Shown piece by piece: positions 15,521-24,488 of a stretch of DNA of 64,000 nt. Below the pieces are notes generated by a model. It saw only the letters and a program-made list of their open reading frames with translations. It searched no databases and had not been told where the DNA came from. The DNA is from JAAEPI01 sp964352625 (lineage in GTDB: Bacteria > Bacteroidota > Bacteroidia > Cytophagales > Cyclobacteriaceae): the NCBI GenBank assembly GCA_964352625.1, contig CAYGSD010000001.1, positions 310,001 to 374,000 of the forward strand, written 5' to 3'. How positions within the stretch are numbered: position 1 is the stretch's first letter; each line of letters begins with the position of its first letter. The position numbers and the translations under genes are program-made.

Positions 15521-17842
15521 ATGGGTAAAAATCTTGTCATCGTCGAGTCACCGGCCAAGGCCAAAACAATCGAAGGTTTTTTAGGGAAGGATTTTCAAGT
15601 GAAGTCGTCTTATGGTCATGTCCGAGATCTACCGAAGGGCAATGATGCGATTGACGTTGCGAATAATTTTGCTCCTACTTATGAAATATCGAAGGACAAA
15701 AAAGACATAGTTAAGGAGCTGAAGAAATTGGCAAAGGATGCAGAGATGGTCTATCTCGCATCGGATGATGACCGTGAAGGAGAGGCTATATCTTGGCATT
15801 TAAGTGAAGCCTTGGATTTGACAGATGCAAAGTCACGCAGAATTGTATTTAGAGAAATCACCAAGAGTGCCATCCAAAATGCCATCCAGAATCCAAGAGG
15901 AATTGATATTGATTTGGTAAATGCTCAGCAAGCAAGACGAATCTTGGATCGGCTGGTAGGCTTTGAGCTCTCCCCCATTCTATGGAAAAAAATTAAAGGT
16001 GGTCTTTCAGCAGGTCGGGTGCAATCAGTGGCTGTTCGATTGGTTGTAGAACGTGAAAGAGAAATTGACAAATTCGAGCCCGAATCTAGTTTCAGAATAA
16101 TGGCTCATTTTGCCCTAGAGGGCGGCAAAGTGCTGAAAGCAGAATTACCTAAAAAATTCAAGACCGAAGCAGAAGCAAAAGCGTTTTTAGATACCTGCAA
16201 TGGCGCTGATTTTACCATTGAAAACCTTGAGAAAAAGCCGGCTAAGAAATCGCCTGCACCGCCATTCACCACTTCGACTCTTCAGCAGGAGGCATCCCGA
16301 AAACTGGGCTTCTCTGTGGGCATGACGATGACCATCGCGCAGCGATTGTATGAATCGGGTAAAATCTCCTATATGAGAACGGATTCATTGAATTTGTCTG
16401 AAGAAGCCTTGGCTAAAGCAAGTGCAGAAATCAAAAAATCTTATGGGAATGAGTTCTCTAAAACGAGAGTCTTCAAAACCAAAAGTCAATCGGCTCAGGA
16501 AGCTCACGAAGCGATTCGTCCAACAAACTTCTCCGATCATGCAGCGGGAGCAGATGATGCCCAACAAAAACTTTATCAGCTTATTTGGAGGCGTGCAATT
16601 GCCTCTCAAATGTCTGACGCGGAGCTGGAAAAAACCACGGCAACTATTGGGATTTCTACCTCAGATGAGAAACTCCTAGCCAAAGGAGAAGTGGTGAAAT
16701 TCGAAGGGTTCCTCAAAGTCTACTTGGAGTCCAAAGACGATGAAGAGGATGAAGAGCAAGCAGGAATGCTGCCCCCCATCTCGATTGGTCAAGATCTGAC
16801 TCTATCTGAGATGATAGGAAAAGAAGGTTTCAGCAGACATCCGGCTAGATATACAGAGGCTACCCTGGTGAAGAAATTGGAAGAAATGGGCATAGGCCGA
16901 CCATCTACGTATGCTCCGACAATCTCCACCATCCAGAAGCGTGAGTATGTGGAAAAGGAAAGTCGCGAAGGGGTCGAGAGAAATTATCAGGAACTTACCC
17001 TAGCAGATGGTGCGGTTAAAACTGAGACCAAAACAGAAATCACAGGAGCTGAAAAAAACAAACTCTTCCCTACCAATACAGCGATGGTAGTGAATGATTT
17101 TTTAGTGGATCATTTCTCGAATGTTGTTGATTATTCTTTCACAGCGAATGTTGAAAAAGAGTTTGATGAGATAGCAGATGGCAAAATGCCGTGGGCCAAA
17201 ATGATCGATAAGTTCTACGGTGGATTTCACTCCGATGTAGAAACAACTTCGCAAATCGAAAGATCAAAAACCGGCTCCCAACGAGAGCTTGGCACAGACC
17301 CCAAAACAGGCTTGAATGTGTACGCTAAGCTTGGGAAATTCGGCGCGTATGTTCAGCTCGGAGAATTGGTTGAGGGAGAAGACAAGCCGAAGTATGCCAG
17401 CCTTAGACATGGCCAGTTGCTTGAAAATATCACTTTAGAAGATGCCATGGAGCTCTTTAAACTTCCGCGTGAAGTAGGAGAGTTGGACGGTGAACCATTG
17501 ACCGTGGCAGTTGGACGTTTCGGGCCATATGTAAGACACGATGGGAAATTCGCTTCTTTGAAAAAAGATCAAGATCCCTACACCCTGACGGAAGAAGAAG
17601 CAGTTGCTTTAGTGCTGGAGAAAAGAGAGGCAGACGCGAATAAGTACATTAAAACTTTTGATGAAGACGAAACCATTCAAGTCCTCAACGGACGTTATGG
17701 TCCTTACATAAAGGCGGGTAAAAAGAATGTAAAAATCCCGAAGGACATGGTACCCGAAGACCTTACCTACGAGCAGTGCAAGGAACTGGCTGACAAAGCA
17801 CCTGAGAAGAAAGGAAGGGGTAGGAAAACGGCAAAAAAATGA
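15521..17842 (+). CDS. topA: DNA topoisomerase I
   Basis: 773 residues. This type IA topoisomerase relaxes negative supercoils. The N-terminal TOPRIM domain (NLVIVESPAKAKTIEGFLG, with DDDREGEAISWHL) is followed by the cleavage domain, with catalytic Tyr284 in ISYMRTDSLNLS. The C-terminus carries repeated GRFGPYVRHDGKF and GRYGPYIKAGKKN motifs instead of zinc-finger cysteines, then a lysine-rich tail. The ATG at 15521 gives the conserved MGKNLVIVESPAKAK start; an upstream in-frame TTG is not conserved. The next gene begins directly after the stop codon, so they are likely cotranscribed. Confidence 0.97.
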   Translation: MGKNLVIVESPAKAKTIEGFLGKDFQVKSSYGHVRDLPKGNDAIDVANNFAPTYEISKDKKDIVKELKKLAKDAEMVYLASDDDREGEAISWHLSEALDLTDAKSRRIVFREITKSAIQNAIQNPRGIDIDLVNAQQARRILDRLVGFELSPILWKKIKGGLSAGRVQSVAVRLVVEREREIDKFEPESSFRIMAHFALEGGKVLKAELPKKFKTEAEAKAFLDTCNGADFTIENLEKKPAKKSPAPPFTTSTLQQEASRKLGFSVGMTMTIAQRLYESGKISYMRTDSLNLSEEALAKASAEIKKSYGNEFSKTRVFKTKSQSAQEAHEAIRPTNFSDHAAGADDAQQKLYQLIWRRAIASQMSDAELEKTTATIGISTSDEKLLAKGEVVKFEGFLKVYLESKDDEEDEEQAGMLPPISIGQDLTLSEMIGKEGFSRHPARYTEATLVKKLEEMGIGRPSTYAPTISTIQKREYVEKESREGVERNYQELTLADGAVKTETKTEITGAEKNKLFPTNTAMVVNDFLVDHFSNVVDYSFTANVEKEFDEIADGKMPWAKMIDKFYGGFHSDVETTSQIERSKTGSQRELGTDPKTGLNVYAKLGKFGAYVQLGELVEGEDKPKYASLRHGQLLENITLEDAMELFKLPREVGELDGEPLTVAVGRFGPYVRHDGKFASLKKDQDPYTLTEEEAVALVLEKREADANKYIKTFDEDETIQVLNGRYGPYIKAGKKNVKIPKDMVPEDLTYEQCKELADKAPEKKGRGRKTAKK

Positions 17843-18514
17843 ATGAAAAGAAGTGATATTCAATTCATCGAGGGGCCTATATATGCTCTCCAAATTAAAG
17901 AGCCTAAAAATCGTCCTTTACTGATAAGCTTCGGTGCAATGGCTGAAGAACCCCTGTTTTCCTTCAGAGGGGTGACAGATGAACTTTACGATATTCAAAA
18001 GGTATTTATTCGAGATACCGCATTGCTTTATTACCAAGCTGGCCTTCCCCCTATCACAAATAGCATTCTCGAGACAGTTACTTATCTAAAGAATTTGATA
18101 ACTGAGATGAGTCCAAGTCGCACTGTTTTTATTGGTCAATCGGTGGGAGGGTTTGCCGCCATTCTGTATGGCACTTATCTCAATGTAGATGTTGTACATG
18201 CAATCAGTCCTCTTACTGATTTGTCCAAACCTGAATATATTTTTTCAAAGCACATACATGCAAAAATGATTGAAAGTTATCCGAATGATCATTTTCAATT
18301 AAGCAGACTTTTGGAAGATTTATCGTATGAGACATCCATTAATCTACATTTTGATGAATCTTATGAATTCGATAAAATGCACGCTGAATTCATTGAAAAA
18401 AATAAAAATGTAATCCATCAGAAGTATCCTTTCGGAAAACATAACCTCGCAATGGAATTACGAGCTAAGGGAAAGCTTTTGGAAATTATTGAGCAAGAAT
18501 TTGAAAACGGCTAA
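17843..18514 (+). CDS. Alpha/beta-hydrolase-like protein, first of a tandem pair
   Basis: 223 residues, no signal peptide, so probably cytoplasmic. The nucleophile elbow GQSVGGFAA places Ser100, and a candidate catalytic histidine is in YPFGKHNLAM near the C-terminus. Strand-turn patterns such as LLISFGAM and HAISPLTDL fit the fold. The substrate is unknown; esterase, thioesterase or acyltransferase activity are all possible. The ATG immediately follows the topA stop codon. The next gene is a paralogue of identical length. Confidence 0.7.
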   Translation: MKRSDIQFIEGPIYALQIKEPKNRPLLISFGAMAEEPLFSFRGVTDELYDIQKVFIRDTALLYYQAGLPPITNSILETVTYLKNLITEMSPSRTVFIGQSVGGFAAILYGTYLNVDVVHAISPLTDLSKPEYIFSKHIHAKMIESYPNDHFQLSRLLEDLSYETSINLHFDESYEFDKMHAEFIEKNKNVIHQKYPFGKHNLAMELRAKGKLLEIIEQEFENG

Positions 18515-18573
18515 TTCACGTCCACGGCCCAGATATGTACGAATGAAGGAAACTTACAGAGAATGCTTAAAGT

Positions 18574-19245
18574 ATGAAAGATCATAGTATTCATGGAGTT
18601 GAGGGACCTGTCTTTGCCGTCCAGGTAAGAGAGCCAAAACCACGGAGACCACTGTTTGTAAGTTTTGGAAATATGTCTGATGATGTTGCATTTTCTTTCA
18701 CCCATGAAACGGATGAATACATCGATATTCATAGAATTTTAGTAAGAGATCCTTCCAAGTTATTTTACCAAGCCGGACTAGCTCCTCTCACGTCAAATAT
18801 TCCTGAAACAATTGCCTACCTCAAGCAATTGATTCATGATATGGAACCATCCAGAATTGTGGTATTTGGTGAGTCGCTTGGTGGTTATGCAGCGATCCTC
18901 TTCGGGACTCACCTAAACGCTGATGAAGTTCATGCCTTCTCTCCTATTACTTCCTTGGAAAACAGAAAGCGAATAGTTTGGAAAGAAGCGCATGATGAAA
19001 TGAAGTCTAAATGTAGCAGTGATTTTTATGATCTTAAGAAATCGCTGGAACAGATTGACTACCAGACCAAAATCAACGCATATTATGATCACACCTTTGA
19101 ATTCTACACCTTTCATGTGGAAAACATTCAGGATTGCCAAGGAATCACGCTCCACAGGTATCCATTTGGCAAGCATAATATTGTAAATAGACTAAAGGAG
19201 TCCGGTGAGCTGGCCAACATTGTCAATAAAGCATTGACTGCTTAA
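18574..19245 (+). CDS. Alpha/beta-hydrolase-like protein, second of a tandem pair
   Basis: 223 residues, collinear with the preceding gene over its whole length (EGPVFAVQVREPK versus EGPIYALQIKEPK, FYQAGLAPLTSNIPET versus YYQAGLPPITNSILET). The nucleophile elbow is GESLGGYAA (Ser101), and the histidine motif YPFGKHNIVN is kept, so both copies look catalytically intact. It lies 59 bases downstream and probably arose by tandem duplication. The function is unknown. It converges with dnaN. Confidence 0.7.
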   Translation: MKDHSIHGVEGPVFAVQVREPKPRRPLFVSFGNMSDDVAFSFTHETDEYIDIHRILVRDPSKLFYQAGLAPLTSNIPETIAYLKQLIHDMEPSRIVVFGESLGGYAAILFGTHLNADEVHAFSPITSLENRKRIVWKEAHDEMKSKCSSDFYDLKKSLEQIDYQTKINAYYDHTFEFYTFHVENIQDCQGITLHRYPFGKHNIVNRLKESGELANIVNKALTA

Positions 19246-19260
19246 TAATTAAGTGTGTAT

Positions 19261-20385
19261 TTACACCTGATTGCTCAGCATCACCGGCATGATCAGCATC
19301 AGAATATCTTCATTCTCCTCAAGACCAGAAGGAACGATGATTCCTGCCTTATTGGGCGCGCTCAGTTGTAGGGTGATTTCCTTACTTTCAATGTTTCCTA
19401 ACATCTCCACCAAGAACTTCGCATTGAAGCCAATTTCGATATCGTCTCCATCGTGTTCACACGCCAAGCGCTCATTTGCTTCATTGGAGAAGTCTAAGTC
19501 CTCTGCTGAGATCATTAACTCACTGCCTGTAATCTTCAATCGAACCTGATGAGTCGTTTTGTTGGCGTAGATGGAAATACGCTTAAGCGAGCTTAAGAAC
19601 GCCTGACGATCAATCAACATGGTATTGTTGTTATCAACAGGAATTACATTCTCGTAATCTGGAAAACGCTCATCAATCAAACGGCAGATCATCTTCACAT
19701 TGTTGAAGTTGAAGAAGGCATTTGATGCGTTGAACTCCAGATTAATATTTGTGATCTCAGATGGGATCGTTGCTTTCAAAAGCGTCAAGGCCTTACGGGG
19801 AATGATCATGTTGTGCTTCTGATCAGACGCCACATCCACTCTTCTGTATCGTATCAACCTGTGACTATCTGTTGCCACAAAAGTTGAATTGGTTTCGTCG
19901 AGATTCAGGTAAACACCTGTCATCGCTGGTCGCAGTTCATCGGTACTGGTAGCGAACAAGGTATTGTTAATTGCTCTTGCCAAAGTCTCAGAAGAGAAGT
20001 TTACCGAGTAGCCATCAGCCACGGTTGGAATCTTAGGGAAATCCGTAGCGTTTTCGCCCGCCAACTTGTACCGACCATTGTCCGAATTGATTTCGATGCT
20101 ATACGTACTATCATCAATTGAGAATGTCACCGGTTGCTCAGGTAAGTTTCTCAATGTTTCCAAAAGAATCTTTGCTGGAATTGCAATACTTCCGTCCTCT
20201 TTCGCTTCCACTTCAAGCTCAGTGATCATGCTTGTCTGCAAATCAGAGGCAGTCACTGTTAATGTTCCTCCTTGAATTTCGAAAAGGAAATTTTCAAGAA
20301 TTGGAACGACTGGATTGGTTGTGATCACACCATTGATGGCAGAAAGTTGTTTTAACAAATAGGACGAGGAAACGATGAATTTCAT
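19261..20385 (-). CDS. dnaN: DNA polymerase III beta sliding clamp
   Basis: 374 residues, the usual clamp length, starting MKFIVSSSYLLKQLSAING and ending LMLIMPVML near the C-terminus, as in DnaN. Dimers encircle DNA and tether the polymerase, mismatch repair and ligase partners. The position directly downstream of the gldF-gldG-DUF4340 genes resembles the arrangement in other Bacteroidota. A candidate promoter of its own lies upstream at 20444-20451. Confidence 0.97.
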   Translation of the reverse strand: MKFIVSSSYLLKQLSAINGVITTNPVVPILENFLFEIQGGTLTVTASDLQTSMITELEVEAKEDGSIAIPAKILLETLRNLPEQPVTFSIDDSTYSIEINSDNGRYKLAGENATDFPKIPTVADGYSVNFSSETLARAINNTLFATSTDELRPAMTGVYLNLDETNSTFVATDSHRLIRYRRVDVASDQKHNMIIPRKALTLLKATIPSEITNINLEFNASNAFFNFNNVKMICRLIDERFPDYENVIPVDNNNTMLIDRQAFLSSLKRISIYANKTTHQVRLKITGSELMISAEDLDFSNEANERLACEHDGDDIEIGFNAKFLVEMLGNIESKEITLQLSAPNKAGIIVPSGLEENEDILMLIMPVMLSNQV

Positions 20386-20443
20386 TCGAATAGTGGTTTA
20401 TGGTCAGCCTGCTCTGTCGAAAGAACCGACAAATTTTGGAGGC

Positions 20444-20451
20444 CAAATTTA
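20444..20451 (-). promoter_or_regulatory. Candidate -7 element for dnaN
   Basis: On the minus strand this reads TAAATTTG, an exact match to the Bacteroidota -7 consensus TAnnTTTG, about 58 bases before the dnaN start. No TTTG at the usual -33 spacing was seen, so the call is tentative. Confidence 0.4.
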
Positions 20452-20489
20452 GTTACAAATGTTGAGAAAAACCGACCGATAAATAATGG

Positions 20490-21413
20490 TCATTTTTGAT
20501 ACTGAAAATCGGATTTCTCTAACAGAATCTCAGCCGCTCTCTGGACGTCCACGGCGATCATTTCTCCAGTCGGATCAAGCAATAAATAAAAACCATCCTG
20601 TGGTCTGCGAGGATAAATTCGAAACTTGATAGGTGTTTTTTGATTGATATCATCAATGGTCAATTCAGCCAGTGGTTCAGTGCGGTACAAGCTATCCATG
20701 GCCGGAATCCGACCTTCACTAATCCGCTCATTGGCTTGAAAATATTCGAATTGATTCAAATAGTTCATCATTACGGCTGTGTCTATTTTCTGAACCCCAG
20801 GGATTTTGAAAAAGTCTTGCTCAAACTCTATCGAAAAATCATTTTGATCATCCGCTGCATAATCCAATGTCAATTTCTGAATGGTTCGCCAACTTCCATC
20901 ATACACCAGACGGTCTCTCCATTGATCTTCTTCCAGTTCAAAAATTCCTCCCAAATAATCAGTGAAGCCTGGAATTTCCACTTCATACCCCTGCTCATCT
21001 CGGATAAAAAAGGTCTTCGTTTTGGTTTCATTCCAAGCAAACTGGAAAGGCTCGTATCCTTCGATACGTATTGGCACACCACCCTTAGTCATGGTGCCTA
21101 CTGGCTTCTTAACCCGGACGCGTAACATCACATTCAGTAGGTGATCAACAAATGCCGGATCAGCTGGATATTCACCAACGTTCCATCCGTTTTTCTGTTC
21201 CTTGTCATCCTGAGCCCGCAAATTGTCATTCTGAGCACGTCGAAGAATGATATCCCCGATTTGAACAGACTTAACCGAACTGGTATCTTGGATGGCAAAC
21301 ATTTTCTCATCGAAATCGGTGCTTGCGCTCGAATTACCACTACTCAGAAGCAAGAAATTCAAAATGAACAGTCCTGCAATAACCATCAGTAGTCTCTTGT
21401 TCTTCTTCTCCAT
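20490..21413 (-). CDS. DUF4340 domain protein of the gld cluster
   Basis: 307 residues. An N-terminal membrane anchor (MEKKNKRLLMVIAGLFILNF) is followed by an extracytoplasmic DUF4340-type domain with WNVGEYPADPAFVDHLLN and WRDRLVYDGSWRTIQKL. DUF4340 proteins are typically encoded beside GldG-like ABC components and are thought to be part of that membrane complex; their biochemical role is unknown. The start codon overlaps the gldG stop by one base, indicating coupling. Confidence 0.8.
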   Translation of the reverse strand: MEKKNKRLLMVIAGLFILNFLLLSSGNSSASTDFDEKMFAIQDTSSVKSVQIGDIILRRAQNDNLRAQDDKEQKNGWNVGEYPADPAFVDHLLNVMLRVRVKKPVGTMTKGGVPIRIEGYEPFQFAWNETKTKTFFIRDEQGYEVEIPGFTDYLGGIFELEEDQWRDRLVYDGSWRTIQKLTLDYAADDQNDFSIEFEQDFFKIPGVQKIDTAVMMNYLNQFEYFQANERISEGRIPAMDSLYRTEPLAELTIDDINQKTPIKFRIYPRRPQDGFYLLLDPTGEMIAVDVQRAAEILLEKSDFQYQK

Positions 21414-23080
21414 CAGCTTGTGAACTTTCGTTTTCTAATGTAGAACTTGCCCGCACCAAAAAGCAGGATCAAAACAATCGGCATAGCCACATTGATCAGT
21501 TGCCACTTGGTTTTTTCATCCTTAACCTTCACTTTGTCAAGCGGACGAATTTTTATTTCTTTCGCCCGGATCATAACCAAACCATCATCATCGGTTAAGT
21601 AGTCCAAGAGTCTCGTGACTAGCTCGCCATTGGCGTAGCTTTTCCCTGCGTATGGATCAACCCCGATATCCAGCGGCTGGCCGGATTCAAGGTCAAATTC
21701 GTTTCTAATCACGTCACCATCCGCAATCAAAATGATTCGGCTTGGTTCTCCATCTTTAACAAACGTGCGCTTATCCATGCCTTTTGGTGCGAATCTGTTT
21801 TTATAAAGAGATCGAAATTTTCCTTCTAATAAATACCCGACATTTTGTGGACCATCAGTAAAGAACTCTGGCAACAAATCCGTTTGCAAATCATTGAAGG
21901 CAACCTTCACGGGAGGAGAAAGCACCTTGGTTCTTTCGGAAGTAATCAGAAGTGGTGTCTTGACAATTCCTTCCGCTTTCACCGTGTCAATGCTCGAAGT
22001 AAACCGAAGCAAGCTGGCATCCATACCCTTAACAGCCGGATGATCGCCGTACTTAGTGATGATTGGGAAAAATGGCCAGGGCAATTGCTGAATCTGCGGT
22101 TGATCTCCAAAGTTACCAGTGACCACAGGGAAGGTGCCGCCATATAAGTCCAACACATAGTTTTTGTTTACCCGAGCTCCATATCTGAAAAGCAGATCAT
22201 CTAGGTTGGTTTTGTAAGGCAAGGCAATCGTCCCTTCTCCCGCTGCGCTATCCATGTTTACACGCAAAGCGTCATAGAAAATGAGCAACTTCCCTCCTCG
22301 CATCACGAACTGATCAAGTAGGTATTTCTCCTTCTCATCAAAAGCTTTAGTTGGTTTGGGTAGAATCAATGCGTCGTATCCAGTCAACAATTCAGTGCGA
22401 TTGGCTAGTCTAACATTGAACAAATCGTATTTCTCAGCCACTCGACCAGTCAGCCCGGCCAATTGTGTAGAATCAGGCTCTCCGTGTCCGGTTACTAATC
22501 CAATCCTTTTGCGATTTTCTGTTAGCGAAGTGATCGCACTTATAAACTCATACTCCAACCCTTCGATGGATTCATTGATCACCTCCTCCTTGCCCGCCGA
22601 CCTGTTGCCGCTCAAGAGATTTACCGCCTGTTCTTTCGTGCCGATGGACACCACCGCTCCCGGAAATATCAGTCGCTGCGAAGATTGGCCATCTTTCCTG
22701 TAATTCAGATTGGTGGGTTGGATTCCGCGCTGAATCAAGGACTGAAAAAACCGATTTCGAGCTTGCTCGTTTTTAGCCTCGGATGGATTTACAAATTTGA
22801 ATTGTACATTTCCATAAATGGAAAATTCATCCAACGTTTCGCCAATTGATTTTTGGAATCTTTCAAACTCTGGAGGCAATTCGCCCTCAAGAAAAACTTC
22901 CACAAATACATCCTCATCTAATGCCCGCAAGGTGGATTTGGTAGCGTCGGATATCGAAAATCTATTCTCCTCTGTCAAGTCCCACCGAAAGCGGTATCTC
23001 TCCGCAAGCTGAGCCATCAACCACACGAACAAAAGTCCGGCAATTATTGAAAGGAGTGCGTGTAATTTGGTGCTGCTCAT
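21413..23080 (-). CDS. gldG: Gliding-motility ABC transporter component GldG
   Basis: 555 residues. An N-terminal transmembrane segment (LLSIIAGLLFVWLMAQL), the RFRWDLTEENRFSISDAT motif typical of GldG/ABC-2-associated auxiliary proteins, a large extracytoplasmic domain (GLVTGHGEPDSTQL), and a C-terminal transmembrane helix before a basic tail (IVLILLFGAGKFYIRKRK). In gliding Bacteroidota, GldA, GldF and GldG form an ABC complex needed for motility in some species. Start and stop overlap the neighbouring genes by 4 and 1 bases. Confidence 0.9.
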   Translation of the reverse strand: MSSTKLHALLSIIAGLLFVWLMAQLAERYRFRWDLTEENRFSISDATKSTLRALDEDVFVEVFLEGELPPEFERFQKSIGETLDEFSIYGNVQFKFVNPSEAKNEQARNRFFQSLIQRGIQPTNLNYRKDGQSSQRLIFPGAVVSIGTKEQAVNLLSGNRSAGKEEVINESIEGLEYEFISAITSLTENRKRIGLVTGHGEPDSTQLAGLTGRVAEKYDLFNVRLANRTELLTGYDALILPKPTKAFDEKEKYLLDQFVMRGGKLLIFYDALRVNMDSAAGEGTIALPYKTNLDDLLFRYGARVNKNYVLDLYGGTFPVVTGNFGDQPQIQQLPWPFFPIITKYGDHPAVKGMDASLLRFTSSIDTVKAEGIVKTPLLITSERTKVLSPPVKVAFNDLQTDLLPEFFTDGPQNVGYLLEGKFRSLYKNRFAPKGMDKRTFVKDGEPSRIILIADGDVIRNEFDLESGQPLDIGVDPYAGKSYANGELVTRLLDYLTDDDGLVMIRAKEIKIRPLDKVKVKDEKTKWQLINVAMPIVLILLFGAGKFYIRKRKFTS

Positions 23081-23793
23081 TTTCTTTTAAGGATTTGAAC
23101 AGTGAGTAAAATCAACATAAACCCTAGCCCGAAGAAGTACGCCAAGTCAGTGCCATCAATAACTCCCCTACTGAGCGAATTGTAATGAAACAGCATGCCG
23201 AATTTTTCCACACTCGAAGCAAACGAGCCACCAAACTCGGCCAAGGAGCTGAAGCCTGCATAGCAGAAATAGCACAGGAATGCAGAGCTTATGAAGGCAA
23301 CAATTTGATTTTGGGTAAGTGCCGATGCAAATATTCCAATCGCTGTAAATACACCTCCAAGAAGAATCAAGCCAACATAAGACCCTATGATTCCCGGCGT
23401 ATCAAGATTGCCCACAGGATTTCCCAGTGCACTCAAAGAGAAATAGTAAATGAGTGTGGGCAGCACGGAAACAATGACCAATAAAAAACCAGCTAGAAAC
23501 TTTCCGAGAATGATTTCATGGTGCTTGAAAGGCAAAGTGTAAAGCAATTCAATAGTTCCTGATTTCTTCTCTTCGGTGAACGACTTCATCGTGATGGCCG
23601 GAATCAAAAACATAAAAACGTATGGCCCCAAAGAAAAGAGTGTTTCCAATGAGGCATAGCCGTAATCTAGAACGCTGGTGGAGGGGAAAATCCACGTGAG
23701 GAGTCCTATGCCTGTGAGGAATACGCCAATCACTACATACGCGATGAGCGAGTCGAGGAATTCGTTTATTTCTTTGAGTAGGATCGTGATCAC
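23077..23793 (-). CDS. gldF: Gliding-motility ABC transporter permease GldF
   Basis: 238 residues of an ABC-2-type permease with about six membrane segments, including the conserved MKSFTEEKKSGTIELLYTLP cytoplasmic motif and HHEIILGKFLAG. It would pair with GldA (ATPase) and GldG. The start codon is GTG at 23793 (MITILLKEINEF). The 4-base overlap with gldG indicates translational coupling. The gene is separated from gldA by a repeat-bracketed DUF559 gene, which is unusual within a functional unit. Confidence 0.92.
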   Translation of the reverse strand: MITILLKEINEFLDSLIAYVVIGVFLTGIGLLTWIFPSTSVLDYGYASLETLFSLGPYVFMFLIPAITMKSFTEEKKSGTIELLYTLPFKHHEIILGKFLAGFLLVIVSVLPTLIYYFSLSALGNPVGNLDTPGIIGSYVGLILLGGVFTAIGIFASALTQNQIVAFISSAFLCYFCYAGFSSLAEFGGSFASSVEKFGMLFHYNSLSRGVIDGTDLAYFFGLGFMLILLTVQILKRK

Positions 23794-23822
23794 TATAATT
23801 CTTTTTCGTATTTACTCAGAGC

Positions 23823-23966
23823 ACACCCCTGTAGTCCCCCTGCCTGGCCGTCAGGCAGGCTCAAGGGGACAATCATCCTCGATGATAATAACTCACCCAA
23901 CTTCAAAAAATACCGCCCGTATTTCCAGAATCTAATTCCCCCCTTCAGGGGGGTTAGGGGGGTGTT
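23823..23966. repeat. GC-rich palindromic repeat, copy A (with nested palindrome)
   Basis: About 144 bp, beginning ACACCCCTGTAGTCCCC and ending TTAGGGGGGTGTT. Its ends are inverted relative to each other (ACACCCC ... GGGGTGT). The left hairpin GTCCCC (23834-23839) / GGGGAC (23865-23870) carries in its loop a second palindrome, CCTGCCTG (23839-23846) / CAGGCAGG (23852-23859), absent from copy B. The right part contains CCCCCCTTCAGGGGGG. It lies just downstream of the DUF559 gene. Confidence 0.8.
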
Positions 23967-23970
23967 CTGA

Positions 23971-24342
23971 CTAATCTTCATTTTTCAAAGAGTTAATCTC
24001 TAACAAAATTTCGTTGACCACCCAATTCATTTCCTTTTTAACGTCCAAATCATTGAATACGACCACTTTCACCCCCACTTCACTTAGCCTTCTTATTCTT
24101 TGCTTATCATAGTTCACTTTCCATTCATGAGAATCACCATTTATTTCCAAGGCCAGTTTCAATTCGTGGCAATAGAAATCGACAATGAATTCAAGAATGG
24201 GTACCTGTCGATGAAACTGCACCCCTAACTGTCTTTTTCTTATTTCCTGCCACAGCAAAACTTCAGAAAGAGTACTGTCCTTTCTGAGGTCTCTTGCCTT
24301 TTCCTTAAGGTCTCTTCGGGATGGAATTATTTCGTTACGCAT
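23971..24342 (-). CDS. DUF559 endonuclease-domain protein inside a repeat-bracketed insertion
   Basis: 123 residues from the ATG at 24342 (MRNEIIPSRRDLKEKARDL); an in-frame GTG at 24360 would add six residues. The sequence RRDLKEKARDLRKDSTLSE, LWQEIRKRQLG, EFIVDFYCHELKLALEING and VVVFNDLDV is the Vsr/PD-(D/E)xK-like DUF559 family, with Asp and Glu metal ligands in VDF and LEING. Family members are predicted DNA nucleases of unknown cellular role. The stop codon is 5 bases from repeat copy A and the start about 20 bases from copy B, so the gene and both repeats look like one inserted unit (23823-24484) between gldA and gldF. Confidence 0.85.
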   Translation of the reverse strand: MRNEIIPSRRDLKEKARDLRKDSTLSEVLLWQEIRKRQLGVQFHRQVPILEFIVDFYCHELKLALEINGDSHEWKVNYDKQRIRRLSEVGVKVVVFNDLDVKKEMNWVVNEILLEINSLKNED

Positions 24343-24361
24343 ATGAATTTCCCCATTCACT

Positions 24362-24484
24362 ACACCCCTGTAGTCCCCTCAAGGGGACAATCTCCTTCGA
24401 TGAAAAGACTTTCAAAATTTTAGAGAAGTGCCCCCAGCATCTCCACGCTCCAATTCCCCCCTTCAGGGGGGGTAGGGGGGTGTT
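24362..24484. repeat. GC-rich palindromic repeat, copy B
   Basis: About 123 bp in the same orientation as copy A, starting ACACCCCTGTAGTCCCC and ending GGGGGGTGTT. The left hairpin is GTCCCC (24373-24378), TCAA, GGGGAC (24383-24388). The right part contains CCCCCCTTCAGGGGGG. It ends 5 bases from the gldA stop codon and could also work as its terminator. Confidence 0.8.
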
Positions 24485-24488
24485 TAGA

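Noticed and set aside
23185..23484. Plus-strand frame antisense to gldF
   Set aside because: Cysteine- and lysine-rich shadow of the permease gene with no domain.
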